A stretch of DNA of 64,000 nucleotides from JAWRCU01 sp033542235 (GCF_033542235.1 NZ_JAWRCU010000004.1:186001-250000), one strand, 5' to 3'; shown: positions 48,705-57,591, numbered from the stretch's first letter. Numbers and translations are program-made. The notes: generated by a model from the sequence alone, not told the origin.

Positions 48705-48899
48705 TGTGAAAGGACGTGGCGGGTACTGGCTGCGTCGGCAGATGGGGGCATCTGCTGGCGAGGAAGGTACAAGGCCGCGTCCGTTGCGTTTGGGGTGTCC
48801 GCGGATATCAGCTTCCGCGCTATACGGCGGGTCTACCGTTCGGTATCGTGGGCGCGGTCCGCAAAGAACGGCGTCCGTCCCCTCACGGGCGCCGTTTTT
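48705..48899 (+). ncRNA. Candidate structured RNA of unknown type
   Basis: GGACGTGGC (48712-48720) pairs with GCCGCGTCC (48774-48782), enclosing GCAGATG-GGGG-CATCTGC (48738-48755). A third stem CGCGGA/TCCGCG (48800-48819) follows, and the stretch ends at a terminator hairpin. I see no convincing ORF and no match to 6S, SRP, RNase P or tmRNA landmarks. The upstream promoter is weak (TTGAAC at 48674-48679 with a poor -10), so existence as a separate RNA is uncertain. Confidence 0.4.
48867..48899. terminator. Bidirectional terminator between the sRNA region and the EF-G-like gene
   Basis: AACGGCG-T-CCGT (48867-48878) pairs with ACGG-G-CGCCGTT (48885-48896), loop CCCCTC. TTTTT ends the + side; on the - strand the stem is followed by TTCTTT. 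It lies 12 bp beyond the stop of the leftward EF-G-like gene and could serve both directions. Confidence 0.75.
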
Positions 48900-48910
48900 G
48901 CAACTGACTG

Positions 48911-50962
48911 TCAGGCTGCCTTTACCTTCGAATTCATCGCGTCGTCAGCCAGGCGCCCGGTGAGCTCGGCCATATGGTCGAACTGCGCGCGATAGCTCGC
49001 GACCCCGGCGGTCGCCGACCTGAGCTCGATGATCAGGTCCCCGATTTCGGATTGGGGCATCATCGCCTCGAGGACGTCCCAGCCGAGCCAGCCCGGTCGG
49101 GCGTCGAAGCCCAGTATCTGACCACGCCGTTGCGAAACGATCGCCGTCGCCTTCGCTGTGGCATCGGAAGGGGTGAAGATATCGACCTTCATGATCGGCT
49201 CGAGCAGGACCGGCGAGCAGGCGGCCAGTCCTTCCTTCATGGCGAGCTTCGCCGCCATCTGGAAAGCCATGTCGGACGAATCGACCGAGTGGTAGGAGCC
49301 GTCGGAAAGGTTCACCGCAACATCGACCACCGGGAAACCGAGCGGCCCGGACTTCATGAAGTCGCGCACGCCGGCCTCCACGGACGAGAAATATTGCCGG
49401 GGCACGACGCCGCCGCTGATCGTGTCGGTGAACTGGAAGCCGGTGCCACGAGGAAGCGGCTTGATGTCGAGGACGACATCGCCGAACTGGCCGTGGCCGC
49501 CCGATTGCTTCTTGTGCCGGCCGCGTTGCGATACCGGCTTGCGGATCGTCTCGCGATAGGGGACGGCGGGCGGGCGATGGTCGATCGGGATCTGGTAGCG
49601 ACCTTCCAGCCGCTCGACGAGCACCCGCAGATGCATCTCGCCATGGCCGGAGAGCACCGTTTCGCTGGAATCCTGCTGGTGCTGGAGGAGCACCGAAGGA
49701 TCCTCTTCCACCAGCCGCTGCAGGGCAGCCGACAGCTTCACCTCGTCCTTGCGCTCCTTCGGCCTCAACGCAATTGCGAAAACGGGATCAGGCGGTCTGA
49801 GCTCGACCAGCGCGGGGATGCCGCCCTTCGTGGAGCTCAAGGTGTCGCCGGTTTTGATGTCGTCGAGCTTGCCGAGTGCGACAGTGTCTCCTGCGCTGGC
49901 CGACGCCTGCTTCGTCGTATCCTTCCCGAGCATCCTGTAAATGCCGGAAACCTTACCGCTCTGCCCGCTGGAAGCCCACATCTCGATACCGTCGGCGACC
50001 GTGTCGGAAAGGACGCGGACGACCGAAAGCTTGCCGCCATGGGCCGTGTGTATGGTCTTCATGACCTGCGCCACGGCGCCGTTGCCGTCCTTGACGCCGA
50101 GCCGCGCCTTGGTCGCTTCCACGTCGGGAGCATCGTGGCGGATAGTCTTCAAAAGCCTGAGTACACCGTTCCCCTTCTCTGCCGTTCCGATCAGCACAGG
50201 CGTCACCGTGCCGGCGCGCAGGTCGGCCGCAAGGTCGTCGAAAATGGCGTCGCGCGGCGGCTCGATCTCGTCGAGAAGCTGTTCCATGAGCTGGTCGTCG
50301 TGGTCGGCCAGGGTCTCCAGCATCGAGAAACGTGCCTCGATCTCGCGCGCCTTCTCGTCATCCGGGATCTCGGCCACTTCGCTCTCGGCATATTCGCGGT
50401 AGATGTAAGCGCGCTCCAGCGCCAGATCGATCGAGCCGACGACGACGCCGTCCTTGCGCAAGGCGATCTGGCGCAAAAGCAACGGCGCGATGCTTGTCGG
50501 CTGCAGAAGCTTCAGCGTCTCGCGCACGCCGAAGCTCGTCTTGTCGAGCTTGTTGAGAAAAAGGACGCGCGGGATGCCATGGTCGTCCAGCTTGCGCAAG
50601 ATGAGCTGCAGTGCCGGCAGCTTCTTCTCGTCGGCCTCGGCGACCACGACGGCCATGTCGCATGCGGCAAGCACCGGGTCGGACTCGAAGGAGAATTCGA
50701 CAGAGCCGGGGCAATCGACGAAGGTCATCGTTTCGCCCATGAACTCGGTTGTCGCGAAAGTGGCTTCCACGCTCATCGCATGGGCGCGGGCCTCAGGCGA
50801 ATTGTCGCCTACCGTATTGCCTGATGTGACGGGACTCTGGCGCGGAATCGCGCCCGTTCGTGCGAGAATTGCCTCGAGAAGTGTCGTCTTTCCGCTTGCG
50901 TAGGGACCGACAATGGCAATGCATTTCGGTCCCGTGCGTCTGCCTCCGGCGCGGTTTCCCAT
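48911..50962 (-). CDS. Elongation factor G-like GTPase (EF-G paralogue)
   Basis: A 683-residue translational GTPase related to EF-G but not the canonical FusA. G1 is GPYASGKTT (residues about 19-27), G3 DCPGS and G4 NKLDK. Domain II, the HGEMHLRVLVERL segment of domain III, the GGHGQFGDV loop of domain IV, and a C-terminal domain V (SEIGDLIIELRS) follow. The usual RGITI switch I motif is replaced by MSVEATF. It is shorter in domain IV than FusA and stands alone, away from ribosomal protein genes. Such EF-G-like proteins are poorly characterised. ATG 50962 has GGAGG 8 bp upstream. Confidence 0.88.
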   Translation of the reverse strand: MGNRAGGRRTGPKCIAIVGPYASGKTTLLEAILARTGAIPRQSPVTSGNTVGDNSPEARAHAMSVEATFATTEFMGETMTFVDCPGSVEFSFESDPVLAACDMAVVVAEADEKKLPALQLILRKLDDHGIPRVLFLNKLDKTSFGVRETLKLLQPTSIAPLLLRQIALRKDGVVVGSIDLALERAYIYREYAESEVAEIPDDEKAREIEARFSMLETLADHDDQLMEQLLDEIEPPRDAIFDDLAADLRAGTVTPVLIGTAEKGNGVLRLLKTIRHDAPDVEATKARLGVKDGNGAVAQVMKTIHTAHGGKLSVVRVLSDTVADGIEMWASSGQSGKVSGIYRMLGKDTTKQASASAGDTVALGKLDDIKTGDTLSSTKGGIPALVELRPPDPVFAIALRPKERKDEVKLSAALQRLVEEDPSVLLQHQQDSSETVLSGHGEMHLRVLVERLEGRYQIPIDHRPPAVPYRETIRKPVSQRGRHKKQSGGHGQFGDVVLDIKPLPRGTGFQFTDTISGGVVPRQYFSSVEAGVRDFMKSGPLGFPVVDVAVNLSDGSYHSVDSSDMAFQMAAKLAMKEGLAACSPVLLEPIMKVDIFTPSDATAKATAIVSQRRGQILGFDARPGWLGWDVLEAMMPQSEIGDLIIELRSATAGVASYRAQFDHMAELTGRLADDAMNSKVKAA

Positions 50963-51089
50963 GATGCTGGCCTCCTCCAAAGCTGTTGCTCTTGGCGGCG
51001 GCCGGCCTCATGCGGCCGTCGCGCGCCGGGGGATGGCTTCCCGGCTAATGAGCATCGTCACACGGGACGGCGCGGAGGGCAAGGGTTGA

Positions 51090-51168
51090 TTGGCGAATAG
51101 GGAATAGCGAGTAGCGAGTAGCGAATAGCGGTGCGTCCCTATTCGCTATTCCCTACTCGCTACTCGCT
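51090..51168. repeat. Inverted repeat built from heptamers GARTAGS
   Basis: Left side: GAATAGG GAATAGC GAGTAGC GAGTAGC GAATAGC, five tandem heptamers. Right side: CTATTCG CTATTCC CTACTCG CTACTCG, their inverse. The two face each other across a short spacer, directly before the end of the leftward aminotransferase gene. Confidence 0.82.
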
Positions 51169-51172
51169 GATT

Positions 51173-52375
51173 TCAGCTCAGCGAGGCAGTGAACCGCTGG
51201 ATGCGCGTGCAGGCCTCTTCGAGCAGTGCCTCCGAGGTGGCATAGGAGATGCGGAAGTTCGGCCCAAGCCCGAATGCCGAGCCGTGCACGACCGCCACGC
51301 CTTCCTGCTCCAGGAGCTCGCTGACGAAGGTTTCGTCACTGTCGATCACCTTGCCCGACTGTGCCTTTTTGCCGATGAGGGCGGCGCAGGACGGGAAGAC
51401 ATAGAACGCGCCTTCCGGCGAGGGACAGGAAATGCCGCGCGCCTGGTTGAGCATCGATACGACGAGATCGCGCCGGCCCTGGAAGACCACTCTACTTTTC
51501 GCCACGAAGTCCTGAGGGCCGTTCAGCGCTTCGACGGCCGCCCACTGCGCGACGGTCGTCGCGCCGGAGGTCTGCTGGCCCTGGATCATGTCCATCGCCT
51601 TGATGAGCTCGATCGGACCGGCCGCATAGCCGATGCGCCAGCCAGTCATGGCGTAGGCCTTCGACACGCCGTTCATGGTGAGCGTGCGATTGTAGAGCGC
51701 GGGCTCCACCTCTGCGATCGTGCGGAACACGAAGTCGCCATAGGTCAGGTGCTCATACATGTCGTCCGTGAGCACCCAGACATGGTGATGCTTCATCAAC
51801 ACGTCCGCGAGCGCCCTCAGCTCGGCTCCGGTATAGGCCGCGCCCGAGGGGTTGGAAGGCGAGTTCATCACGAGCCATTTCGTCTTTGGCGTGATCGCCT
51901 TCGCCAGCGCTTCAGGCGTGAGCTTGAAGCCATTGTCGATCGAAGTGTCGGCGTAGACCGCGGTGCCGCCGCACAGTGCCACCATTTCGGGATAGCTCAC
52001 CCAGTAGGGCCGGGGGATGACGACCTCGTCGCCGGGGTTCAGCGTCGCCATGAAGGCGTTGAACAGGATCTGCTTGCCGCCGGTGCCGACGATGGTCTGC
52101 TCGGGCCTGTAATCGAGGTTGTTCTCGCGCTTGAACTTGCTCGCGACCGCTTCGCGCAGCGGCGCGATGCCGGAGACCGGCGGATATTTGGTCTCGCCAC
52201 GGCGGATTGCGGCAATCGCCGCCTCTTTGATGTTGTCGGGCGTGTCGAAATCCGGCTCGCCGGCGCCGAGCCCGATCACGTCGCGGCCTTTCGCTTTGAG
52301 CTCGCGCGCTTTCTGAGTGACTGCAATGGTTGCAGAAGGCTTCACGCGGGCGAGGGCGTCGGCAAGAAAGGCCAT
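51173..52375 (-). CDS. Pyridoxal-phosphate aminotransferase, aspartate aminotransferase type
   Basis: A 400-residue class I aminotransferase of subgroup Ib (AatA-like), converting aspartate and 2-oxoglutarate to oxaloacetate and glutamate. Signatures are GAGEPDFDTPDNI, the NSPSNPSGAAY substrate-binding motif, the aspartate in LTDDMYEHLTY and the PLP lysine in NGVSKAYAMTGWRIGYA. It ends with the arginine-bearing NFRISYATS. Two starts are close (52381 and 52375); MAFLADAL at 52375 fits the family. Prephenate aminotransferase activity is possible in this subgroup. Confidence 0.92.
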   Translation of the reverse strand: MAFLADALARVKPSATIAVTQKARELKAKGRDVIGLGAGEPDFDTPDNIKEAAIAAIRRGETKYPPVSGIAPLREAVASKFKRENNLDYRPEQTIVGTGGKQILFNAFMATLNPGDEVVIPRPYWVSYPEMVALCGGTAVYADTSIDNGFKLTPEALAKAITPKTKWLVMNSPSNPSGAAYTGAELRALADVLMKHHHVWVLTDDMYEHLTYGDFVFRTIAEVEPALYNRTLTMNGVSKAYAMTGWRIGYAAGPIELIKAMDMIQGQQTSGATTVAQWAAVEALNGPQDFVAKSRVVFQGRRDLVVSMLNQARGISCPSPEGAFYVFPSCAALIGKKAQSGKVIDSDETFVSELLEQEGVAVVHGSAFGLGPNFRISYATSEALLEEACTRIQRFTASLS

Positions 52376-52530
52376 GATCATCGTTCTCCGAAAAAAGCCC
52401 GACGCGTCGGGCTGTGCTGAGCACGACTTCGCGCGGGCGCGCCTTTTTGTCGAAAGATGACAGGAATCGCAAGCTTGGAAATGTCACAGCGACAGGCTGA
52501 TCCCTCTATTAACGAGCGATAAAATCTTGC

Positions 52531-53472
52531 GTGCAATGGTACGCGATCCGAGAACCGACCAGTGAGCAAGGCGTGTCGCGCAGCATCGGGCTTGCCCATA
52601 TAGTCCGCCAGGACGACGGCACATCCATGGGGTCCTGGGGCGCCTTCACGTTGAAGAGTGCCTTCCAGCCGATCTTCGTCTTCGTCCGCGGCAAGGTTCG
52701 CATCATCGCATTCGAAGGGCTGATCAGGCCGTTTCGCGGCAGTGAAACCCTGTCACCGGGCGCATTCTTCGCCTTGCTCCCTCCTGTCGACCGGCTGCAC
52801 GTCGAGACGCTTTCGCGCACGCTGCACTTGCTCAACGCCGGGGCCTTCCTCGATCCCGATACCTCCATCTTCGTCAATTTCGACCCGTCGCTCTTCGTGG
52901 AGCGCTCGGTGGTCGAGGCTGCACTGCGCGACATGCGGCTTGTCCTGCATGAAGCCGGCATCGACCCGCGCCGCGTCGTCTGCGAAGTGACGGAGCAGAA
53001 ATCCGGCTCGGCCGCGGCACTCGACGCTTTCGTCCATGCGCTCAGGATGCATGGCTTCCGCATCGCCGTCGACGACTACGGCGCGCATGATTCCGATGCT
53101 GAACGGGTGCGTGCGCTGAAGCCCGATATCGTCAAGTTCGATGCGCAGTGGATCACGCGGCTGATGGAATCGGGGCCGGGTTTTGCATTGTTGCAGGCTA
53201 TGGTCTCGACTTTCGCCGAACAGGGTATCGAGACGGTATTCGAGGGTATCGAGGAGAGCTGGCAGCTGGAGCTCGCCGAACGCTCGGGGGCGGCGATGGT
53301 TCAGGGTTATGCTCTGGCGCGGCCGGAACTCGCGCCAACCAGCTTCGCGCAGTTCCGGGAGCGGCAGGGTGGCGATATGGCCGCAATCGGGTCCGCTCAA
53401 GAACCAAGAGCAGGGGAGGGGACGCGCAAGCCGCGCGTCCGGATCTTCGGGCGACGGGCGGCAAGATCGTGA
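52531..53472 (+). CDS. EAL-domain protein with degenerate motifs
   Basis: A 313-residue cytoplasmic protein with one EAL fold. The signature is AFEGLIRPF (EGL in place of EAL), CEVTEQ keeps the second acidic residue, DDYGAHDSDAERV replaces DDFGTGYSSL, KFD keeps the lysine and FEGIEES the late glutamate. Catalysis is doubtful; c-di-GMP binding may remain. It overlaps the next EAL-like gene by 4 bp (GTGA). Start could also be the internal GTG/ATG near 52574-52627, since the first 25 residues are not conserved-looking. Confidence 0.82.
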   Translation: MQWYAIREPTSEQGVSRSIGLAHIVRQDDGTSMGSWGAFTLKSAFQPIFVFVRGKVRIIAFEGLIRPFRGSETLSPGAFFALLPPVDRLHVETLSRTLHLLNAGAFLDPDTSIFVNFDPSLFVERSVVEAALRDMRLVLHEAGIDPRRVVCEVTEQKSGSAAALDAFVHALRMHGFRIAVDDYGAHDSDAERVRALKPDIVKFDAQWITRLMESGPGFALLQAMVSTFAEQGIETVFEGIEESWQLELAERSGAAMVQGYALARPELAPTSFAQFRERQGGDMAAIGSAQEPRAGEGTRKPRVRIFGRRAARS

Positions 53473-54326
53473 GCGAATCTTCCGAAACTAGGAGCGAGGT
53501 CGGCACCTTTGTCGACGAGATCGGCATCGAGATCGGTATTTACGGCGATTGGCGTCTGAAGGCGACGTTCCGACCGATCTTCGCGCGAAATGGCAGCGGC
53601 TTCCGACCGGTTGCGGTAGAGGGCGGGGTGCGGCCATTCGTCTTCGGCCAGGAAGTGGACGAGAGGATGTTCCGCAGCGTCGTGCCGTCGCAGGACCGCC
53701 CGATCGTCACAGCGCTGGTCGCTGCGCTCTGCCTGCGCAACCTTGAGCAGACGGGCGTAGCGGGACTGAAACTCCTGCTCGATGCCGAATTCGCCGGAGC
53801 CGTATCTCCTGCAAAGGCGCGCGCGGCAGTGCGCGTGCTGGCAGCCGAAACTGGCCGCAACCAGCTCGAACCGGACGATGTGATCGTCCGGCTCTCTCAG
53901 CTCGCCGCAGACGGCGAAGCAGCCAATGCGGCATTCGCCAGCCTGCGTGCCAGGGGGATCGGGCTAGCGCTCGTGGAGAAGGGCAGCGGCCTTGCCTTGA
54001 ATCCTGCCAGAGATGGCGCGGCAGCCGATCCACTTCCCGACCTTGTCACGATCGATGGCGACTGGTTCCGCATGGTGGCAGGGCAGGCCTCGACCGCCCA
54101 GCTGTTCGGTGCGCTTGTTCAAGGCTACCGGTCGTGCGGCGCACTCGTCCTCGTGGAGGGAGTGGCGACGGCGGGAGAACTCCGCGTCGCGCTCGATTCC
54201 GGCGCGGATTGGCTGTCGGGGCCACTGCTCGCACCTGCCGCGCTCGCCGGGGCCATTTTCCCCGAGGACGCACTGCAGATCGAAACGCTTCTCGACCAGG
54301 GGCGCGTGATACCGCTGTTTCGCTGA
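53469..54326 (+). CDS. Strongly degenerate EAL-like protein
   Basis: A 285-residue protein whose layout follows the preceding EAL protein (YGDWRLKATFRPIF corresponds to FTLKSAFQPIF, AVEGGVRPF to AFEGLIRPF, VLVEGVATAGEL to VFEGIEESWQL), but almost all catalytic positions are lost; for instance the DDF region reads LALVEKGSG. It should be an inactive partner. GTG 53469 overlaps the preceding stop, implying co-translation and perhaps a heterodimer. Confidence 0.75.
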   Translation: MSESSETRSEVGTFVDEIGIEIGIYGDWRLKATFRPIFARNGSGFRPVAVEGGVRPFVFGQEVDERMFRSVVPSQDRPIVTALVAALCLRNLEQTGVAGLKLLLDAEFAGAVSPAKARAAVRVLAAETGRNQLEPDDVIVRLSQLAADGEAANAAFASLRARGIGLALVEKGSGLALNPARDGAAADPLPDLVTIDGDWFRMVAGQASTAQLFGALVQGYRSCGALVLVEGVATAGELRVALDSGADWLSGPLLAPAALAGAIFPEDALQIETLLDQGRVIPLFR

Positions 54327-54436
54327 TCGGCAGTGGTTCAGTGAGCATCACGGCTGTTGATCGACCTACCAAAACTTCTCACTGGATCGGGCCGCGGCGC
54401 TTGGCCTAATGACGGATGAGCGCAAGGGAGCGACAG

Positions 54437-55054
54437 ATGATCTCGCTTTACGGAATGCATGACAGCGGCAACTGCTACAAACCGCGGCTTCTGCTCGCCA
54501 AGCTGGACAGACCGTTCCGGCATGTCGAGACATCGACGGGGCCCGGTGGCGACACGCGGTCCGCGGCCTTCCTCGCCAAGAACCCCAACGGTCGGGTACC
54601 TCTTCTCGAAATCGAGGATGGAAGGCTGATTGCTGAATCCAACGCCATCCTGCTTCATCTCGCCGAGGGAACACGCTTCCTGCCGGCCGACCCCTATGAG
54701 CGGGCGCTCGCCTATCAATGGCTGTTTTTCGAGCAGTACAGCCATGAGCCCTATATCGCGGTCCGCCGCGCGCTCTTCGTCTACCCGCATCGTGCAGCCG
54801 AAGCGACGCCTGAGAAGCTTGCCGCAACGCTTGCCGGCGGCGAGAAGGCGCTCGGCGTCATGGAGGACCAGCTCAAGAAGACGCCGTTCTTCGCGGGGGA
54901 TGCGATGAGCGTCGCCGACATCGCGCTCTATGCCTACACGCATGACGCGGGTAGGGGCGGTTTCGAGCTCGGGGCGTACCCCAGCGTGAAGGCGTGGCTT
55001 GCGCGGGTCGAGGCAGATCCCGGCCACGTGCCGATTACCTGGCTGCCGGATTGA
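54437..55054 (+). CDS. Glutathione S-transferase family protein
   Basis: A 205-residue GST. The N-terminal domain begins MISLYGMHDSGNCYKPRLLLA, with Ser/Asn/Cys near the usual catalytic site, NPNGRVPLLEIEDG with cis-Pro, and the GSH-contacting AESNAILLHLAEGT. The C-terminal domain contains GDAMSVADIALYAYT. AAGGGAG provides the ribosome-binding site for ATG 54437. Substrate unknown. It is not closely similar to the other GST at 44.7 kb. Confidence 0.88.
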   Translation: MISLYGMHDSGNCYKPRLLLAKLDRPFRHVETSTGPGGDTRSAAFLAKNPNGRVPLLEIEDGRLIAESNAILLHLAEGTRFLPADPYERALAYQWLFFEQYSHEPYIAVRRALFVYPHRAAEATPEKLAATLAGGEKALGVMEDQLKKTPFFAGDAMSVADIALYAYTHDAGRGGFELGAYPSVKAWLARVEADPGHVPITWLPD

Positions 55055-55167
55055 ATGCCGACCCGGTGTCGCGCATTCGCCTTGCAGTTCCGAAGCGGTC
55101 TGCAAGTCATTTGACGCAGCCCTTTGTCGCCCATGGCCATTTGCATCGGGCAAAGATCCTGACCGTT

Positions 55168-55342
55168 GGCGCTGCCCCTCACCTGCCTGCCGGCATCCTC
55201 TCCCCGTGAACGGGGAGAGGGACGACTGCCGCTTTGATTTCGCCAATATCCGGCGTTGCAGAATTAGAGCCTTCGATGCGGCCGGCGTCCTTCTCCCCGT
55301 TTACGGGGAGAAGTGCCCGGCAGGGCGATGAGGGGCAGCGCC
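55168..55342. repeat. Paired inverted intergenic element
   Basis: GGCGCTGCCCCTCA...CCTGCCGG...TCTCCCCGTGAACGGGGAGA at 55168-55224 recurs inverted at 55285-55342, with a 60-bp centre. Each arm includes its own hairpin around CTCCCCGT. The remaining part of the 498-bp gap (55055-55552) holds only the terminator listed next and a GGGGGTGC/GCACCCCC stem at about 55382-55412. Confidence 0.75.
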
Positions 55343-55413
55343 GCGCTGAAAATCAATCCATTTCGGTATCAGCCGCAGTAAGGGGGTGCCAGCCTCGCTG
55401 GGCGCACCCCCCG

Positions 55414-55445
55414 GAAAATCAAAAGGCGGGGAATGACCCCGCCTT
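55414..55445 (-). terminator. Rho-independent terminator for the cold-shock gene
   Basis: On the - strand AAGGCGGGG-TCATT-CCCCGCCTT is followed by TTGATTTTCC, preceded by a T-rich 3' flank. It lies about 108 bp after the csp stop codon. Confidence 0.75.
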
Positions 55446-55552
55446 CCGCTTGCATGGCAGGCGAAGCGCGCTCTTTGCGCGGCCGCCAGTACATCCGTGA
55501 CTTGCCGCGCGCTCCCGAGCGTTGATTGCCCGGAGGCGCGCCTCTCTGCAGA

Positions 55553-55765
55553 TCAGCCTGCCTTGCTGAGGCTGCCGGCCGCCGACTTACCGGTGCGGCG
55601 GTCCTGCTCGACCTCGAAATTGATCTTCTGGCCTTCGACCAGGGTGTTCATGCCGGCGCGCTCGACTGCCGAGATGTGGACGAAAACGTCCGCTCCGCCA
55701 TTGTCCGGCTGAATGAAGCCGAAGCCCTTGGTGGCGTTGAACCACTTGACGGTTCCAGTTGCCAT
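55553..55765 (-). CDS. cspA: Cold-shock protein (CspA family)
   Basis: A 70-residue single cold-shock domain with RNP1 KGFGFI and RNP2 VFVHIS, binding single-stranded RNA or DNA as an RNA chaperone. It opens MATGTVKWFNATKG. Length and motifs are typical. The 190-bp leader region upstream (55766-55955) shared with the neighbouring leftward gene end may include the usual long 5' UTR of cold-shock genes; I saw no decisive element in it. Confidence 0.95.
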   Translation of the reverse strand: MATGTVKWFNATKGFGFIQPDNGGADVFVHISAVERAGMNTLVEGQKINFEVEQDRRTGKSAAGSLSKAG

Positions 55766-55955
55766 TTGTGTATTCCTTCACGTTTGCTTGGTTCTTAAGC
55801 TATCCCCGAAAGGATTGCCGGTGGTATCGAGATTTTGGGGATAGACGTCAGCAAACGCGAATAATCGCGGGCGTTCATATCGATCGGCCGAAAATATCAA
55901 CGCCGCACATATAGACGGACCGCTGAGCACATACAACCCGGCACGGATAAATTTC

Positions 55956-56855
55956 CTATCTCGGTGTCAGCGAAACCCCGTTCAGCTCGGCGACGAAATC
56001 CGCCAGCATCGGCACGTAACGCTCGCCTTGCCCGGCGCCGACCGCGAGCGCAAAGGAGTTGCGGACAGCCGCGCTGACCGGATTTGCCGTCCCGCTCGCA
56101 TTGGCAAAGGCTGCGAGATAGCTGAGATCCTTCAAGGCGTTGCGGATCGCGAAGCGATGGGCGTTCTCGTCGCGTCCCACGACCCATTGGGAAAACGTCT
56201 GGTAGAACGGGCAATCCATGCGGCCGCCGCGGATCACGGCATCGAAGACCTGAGGCGTGAGCCCAGCCTTGGCGCCGAGCGCCAACGCTTCCGAATAGAT
56301 CGCCGCATAGCCGAGCGAGACGAAGTTGTTGAGAAGCTTCATGGTGTGGCCGCTGCCGGTCGGGCCGGTATGGATCACGCGCCCGGCGAAACAGTCGATC
56401 ACCGGCCGGGCGCGTGCGACATCTGCATCGCCGCCGCCGACCATCACGTCGAGCGTGCCTGCTTCCGCGTCTTTCGGCGTGCGAGAGAGCGGCGCATCGA
56501 TGAGCGTGATGCCTTTCTCGCGCAACTGTCCGGCGAACTGGATCGTCGAGGACGGATCGGAGGTCGAGCAGTCGATGATGAAAAGCGGCTTTCCGGCCGA
56601 GGCGAGCCCGTCCGGCCCGGCCACGACCGCCTCGACCTCCGGACTGCCGGTGACGCAGAGCACGACGATGTCGCATGCTTCGGCAAGCGCCCGCGCACTC
56701 GCGGCCTCGACCGCGCCGCGCGAAACGAGGCTTTCGACCGGAGCGCGGTTGCGGTGCCCGAGCACCGACAAGGGAAAGCCCTTCTCGACAATGTTCTTTG
56801 CCATGCCGTGGCCCATCAGGCCGAGACCGACAAAGCCGATCCGTTCCTTGCTCAT
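55956..56855 (-). CDS. NAD(P)-dependent 3-hydroxyisobutyrate dehydrogenase-family oxidoreductase
   Basis: A 299-residue beta-hydroxyacid dehydrogenase. Rossmann motif GFVGLGLMGHGMAKNI, the substrate-binding DAPLSRTPKDAEAGTL (relative of the DAPVSGG motif) and the catalytic lysine in GSGHTMKLLNNF are present. Family members act on 3-hydroxyisobutyrate, tartronate semialdehyde or sulfolactate-type substrates. The DAPLSRT variant is seen in several uncharacterised groups, so the substrate is open. Confidence 0.9.
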   Translation of the reverse strand: MSKERIGFVGLGLMGHGMAKNIVEKGFPLSVLGHRNRAPVESLVSRGAVEAASARALAEACDIVVLCVTGSPEVEAVVAGPDGLASAGKPLFIIDCSTSDPSSTIQFAGQLREKGITLIDAPLSRTPKDAEAGTLDVMVGGGDADVARARPVIDCFAGRVIHTGPTGSGHTMKLLNNFVSLGYAAIYSEALALGAKAGLTPQVFDAVIRGGRMDCPFYQTFSQWVVGRDENAHRFAIRNALKDLSYLAAFANASGTANPVSAAVRNSFALAVGAGQGERYVPMLADFVAELNGVSLTPR

Positions 56856-57197
56856 GCTGCTCTCCCTTTCGCTCGCGGCCGACGATAGGGCGTTTGCGCC
56901 GCGTCGTCACCCGCCTGTGTCGCGATCGAGGAAGATCCAAAGCGCAATTCGCGCCGACAGTGCAGTTGCCCTGGAACATCCCTCATCTGAAGATCCGACA
57001 AGGATGATGTTCGGACGCTTTGTGGCCAATAACCGGTATTGTTCTGCTGCGCTGAAGGTGTGGCGACCAGGCGAGCCACATCATTCCCCACGTTCGCCTC
57101 ACCGTATTCTTGGGTGCCTTGCCGCCACGGGCAAGTGTATTCGTTTCGGATCTCTCCGAGATGCGTCGTGCATCCGGTTCAACAACAGGGCATTACG
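56856..57197. other. Intergenic region with no recognised feature
   Basis: 342 bp between a leftward dehydrogenase and a rightward small secreted protein gene. Both promoters must be here, but I see no clear hexamers, hairpin or ORF. Confidence 0.5.
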
Positions 57198-57524
57198 ATG
57201 CGAATATTGCTTGCCTGCCTGGCACTGCTCACCGCGGCTGCGCCGGCGGGAGCGATCTCGCGATACAACGCCTGGACGATCAGCTGCGCCGACGCGAAGG
57301 ATCTGATCCGCGCCGAAGGTGCAATCATCCTGCGGTTCCGCTCGATTTTGAACCCGTCCCTCCCGCGCTTTGGCCGCTTCGTCTACCATGACGGCTTCTG
57401 CACGCCGAGCGAATATGCGGACTATAGCTATATTCCGACGGCCGATGCCAAGTCGTGCCCTGTGCGGGAATGCAGGGATATCGATCACGAGGACGAGTTC
57501 AGGTTGCTGAAGCGGTTCCGCTGA
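57198..57524 (+). CDS. Small secreted Cys-containing protein, unknown function
   Basis: A 108-residue protein with a signal peptide (MRILLACLALLTAAAPAGA, cleavage near residue 19) and four cysteines after it, in SCADAKDLI, GFCTPSEY, SCPVRECRD, probably forming two disulfides in the periplasm. The ISCADAKDLIRAEGAIILRF opening is shared with small hypothetical proteins of Rhizobiales that I recall. No enzyme motif is seen. Confidence 0.7.
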   Translation: MRILLACLALLTAAAPAGAISRYNAWTISCADAKDLIRAEGAIILRFRSILNPSLPRFGRFVYHDGFCTPSEYADYSYIPTADAKSCPVRECRDIDHEDEFRLLKRFR

Positions 57525-57591
57525 GGATCGGATTTCCCGAACACCGCAGCGCGCTTTTGATGGCACGGCCCTTCGGTTTCGGTCCGATGCG

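Noticed and set aside
48974..50824. 616-codon frame opposite the EF-G-like gene
   Set aside because: Antisense shadow of a clearly conserved GTPase; composition typical of reverse-strand frames in GC-rich coding DNA.
55766..55955. Cold-shock type regulatory RNA upstream of cspA
   Set aside because: A long leader is plausible, but no cold-box or defined structure could be identified by eye.
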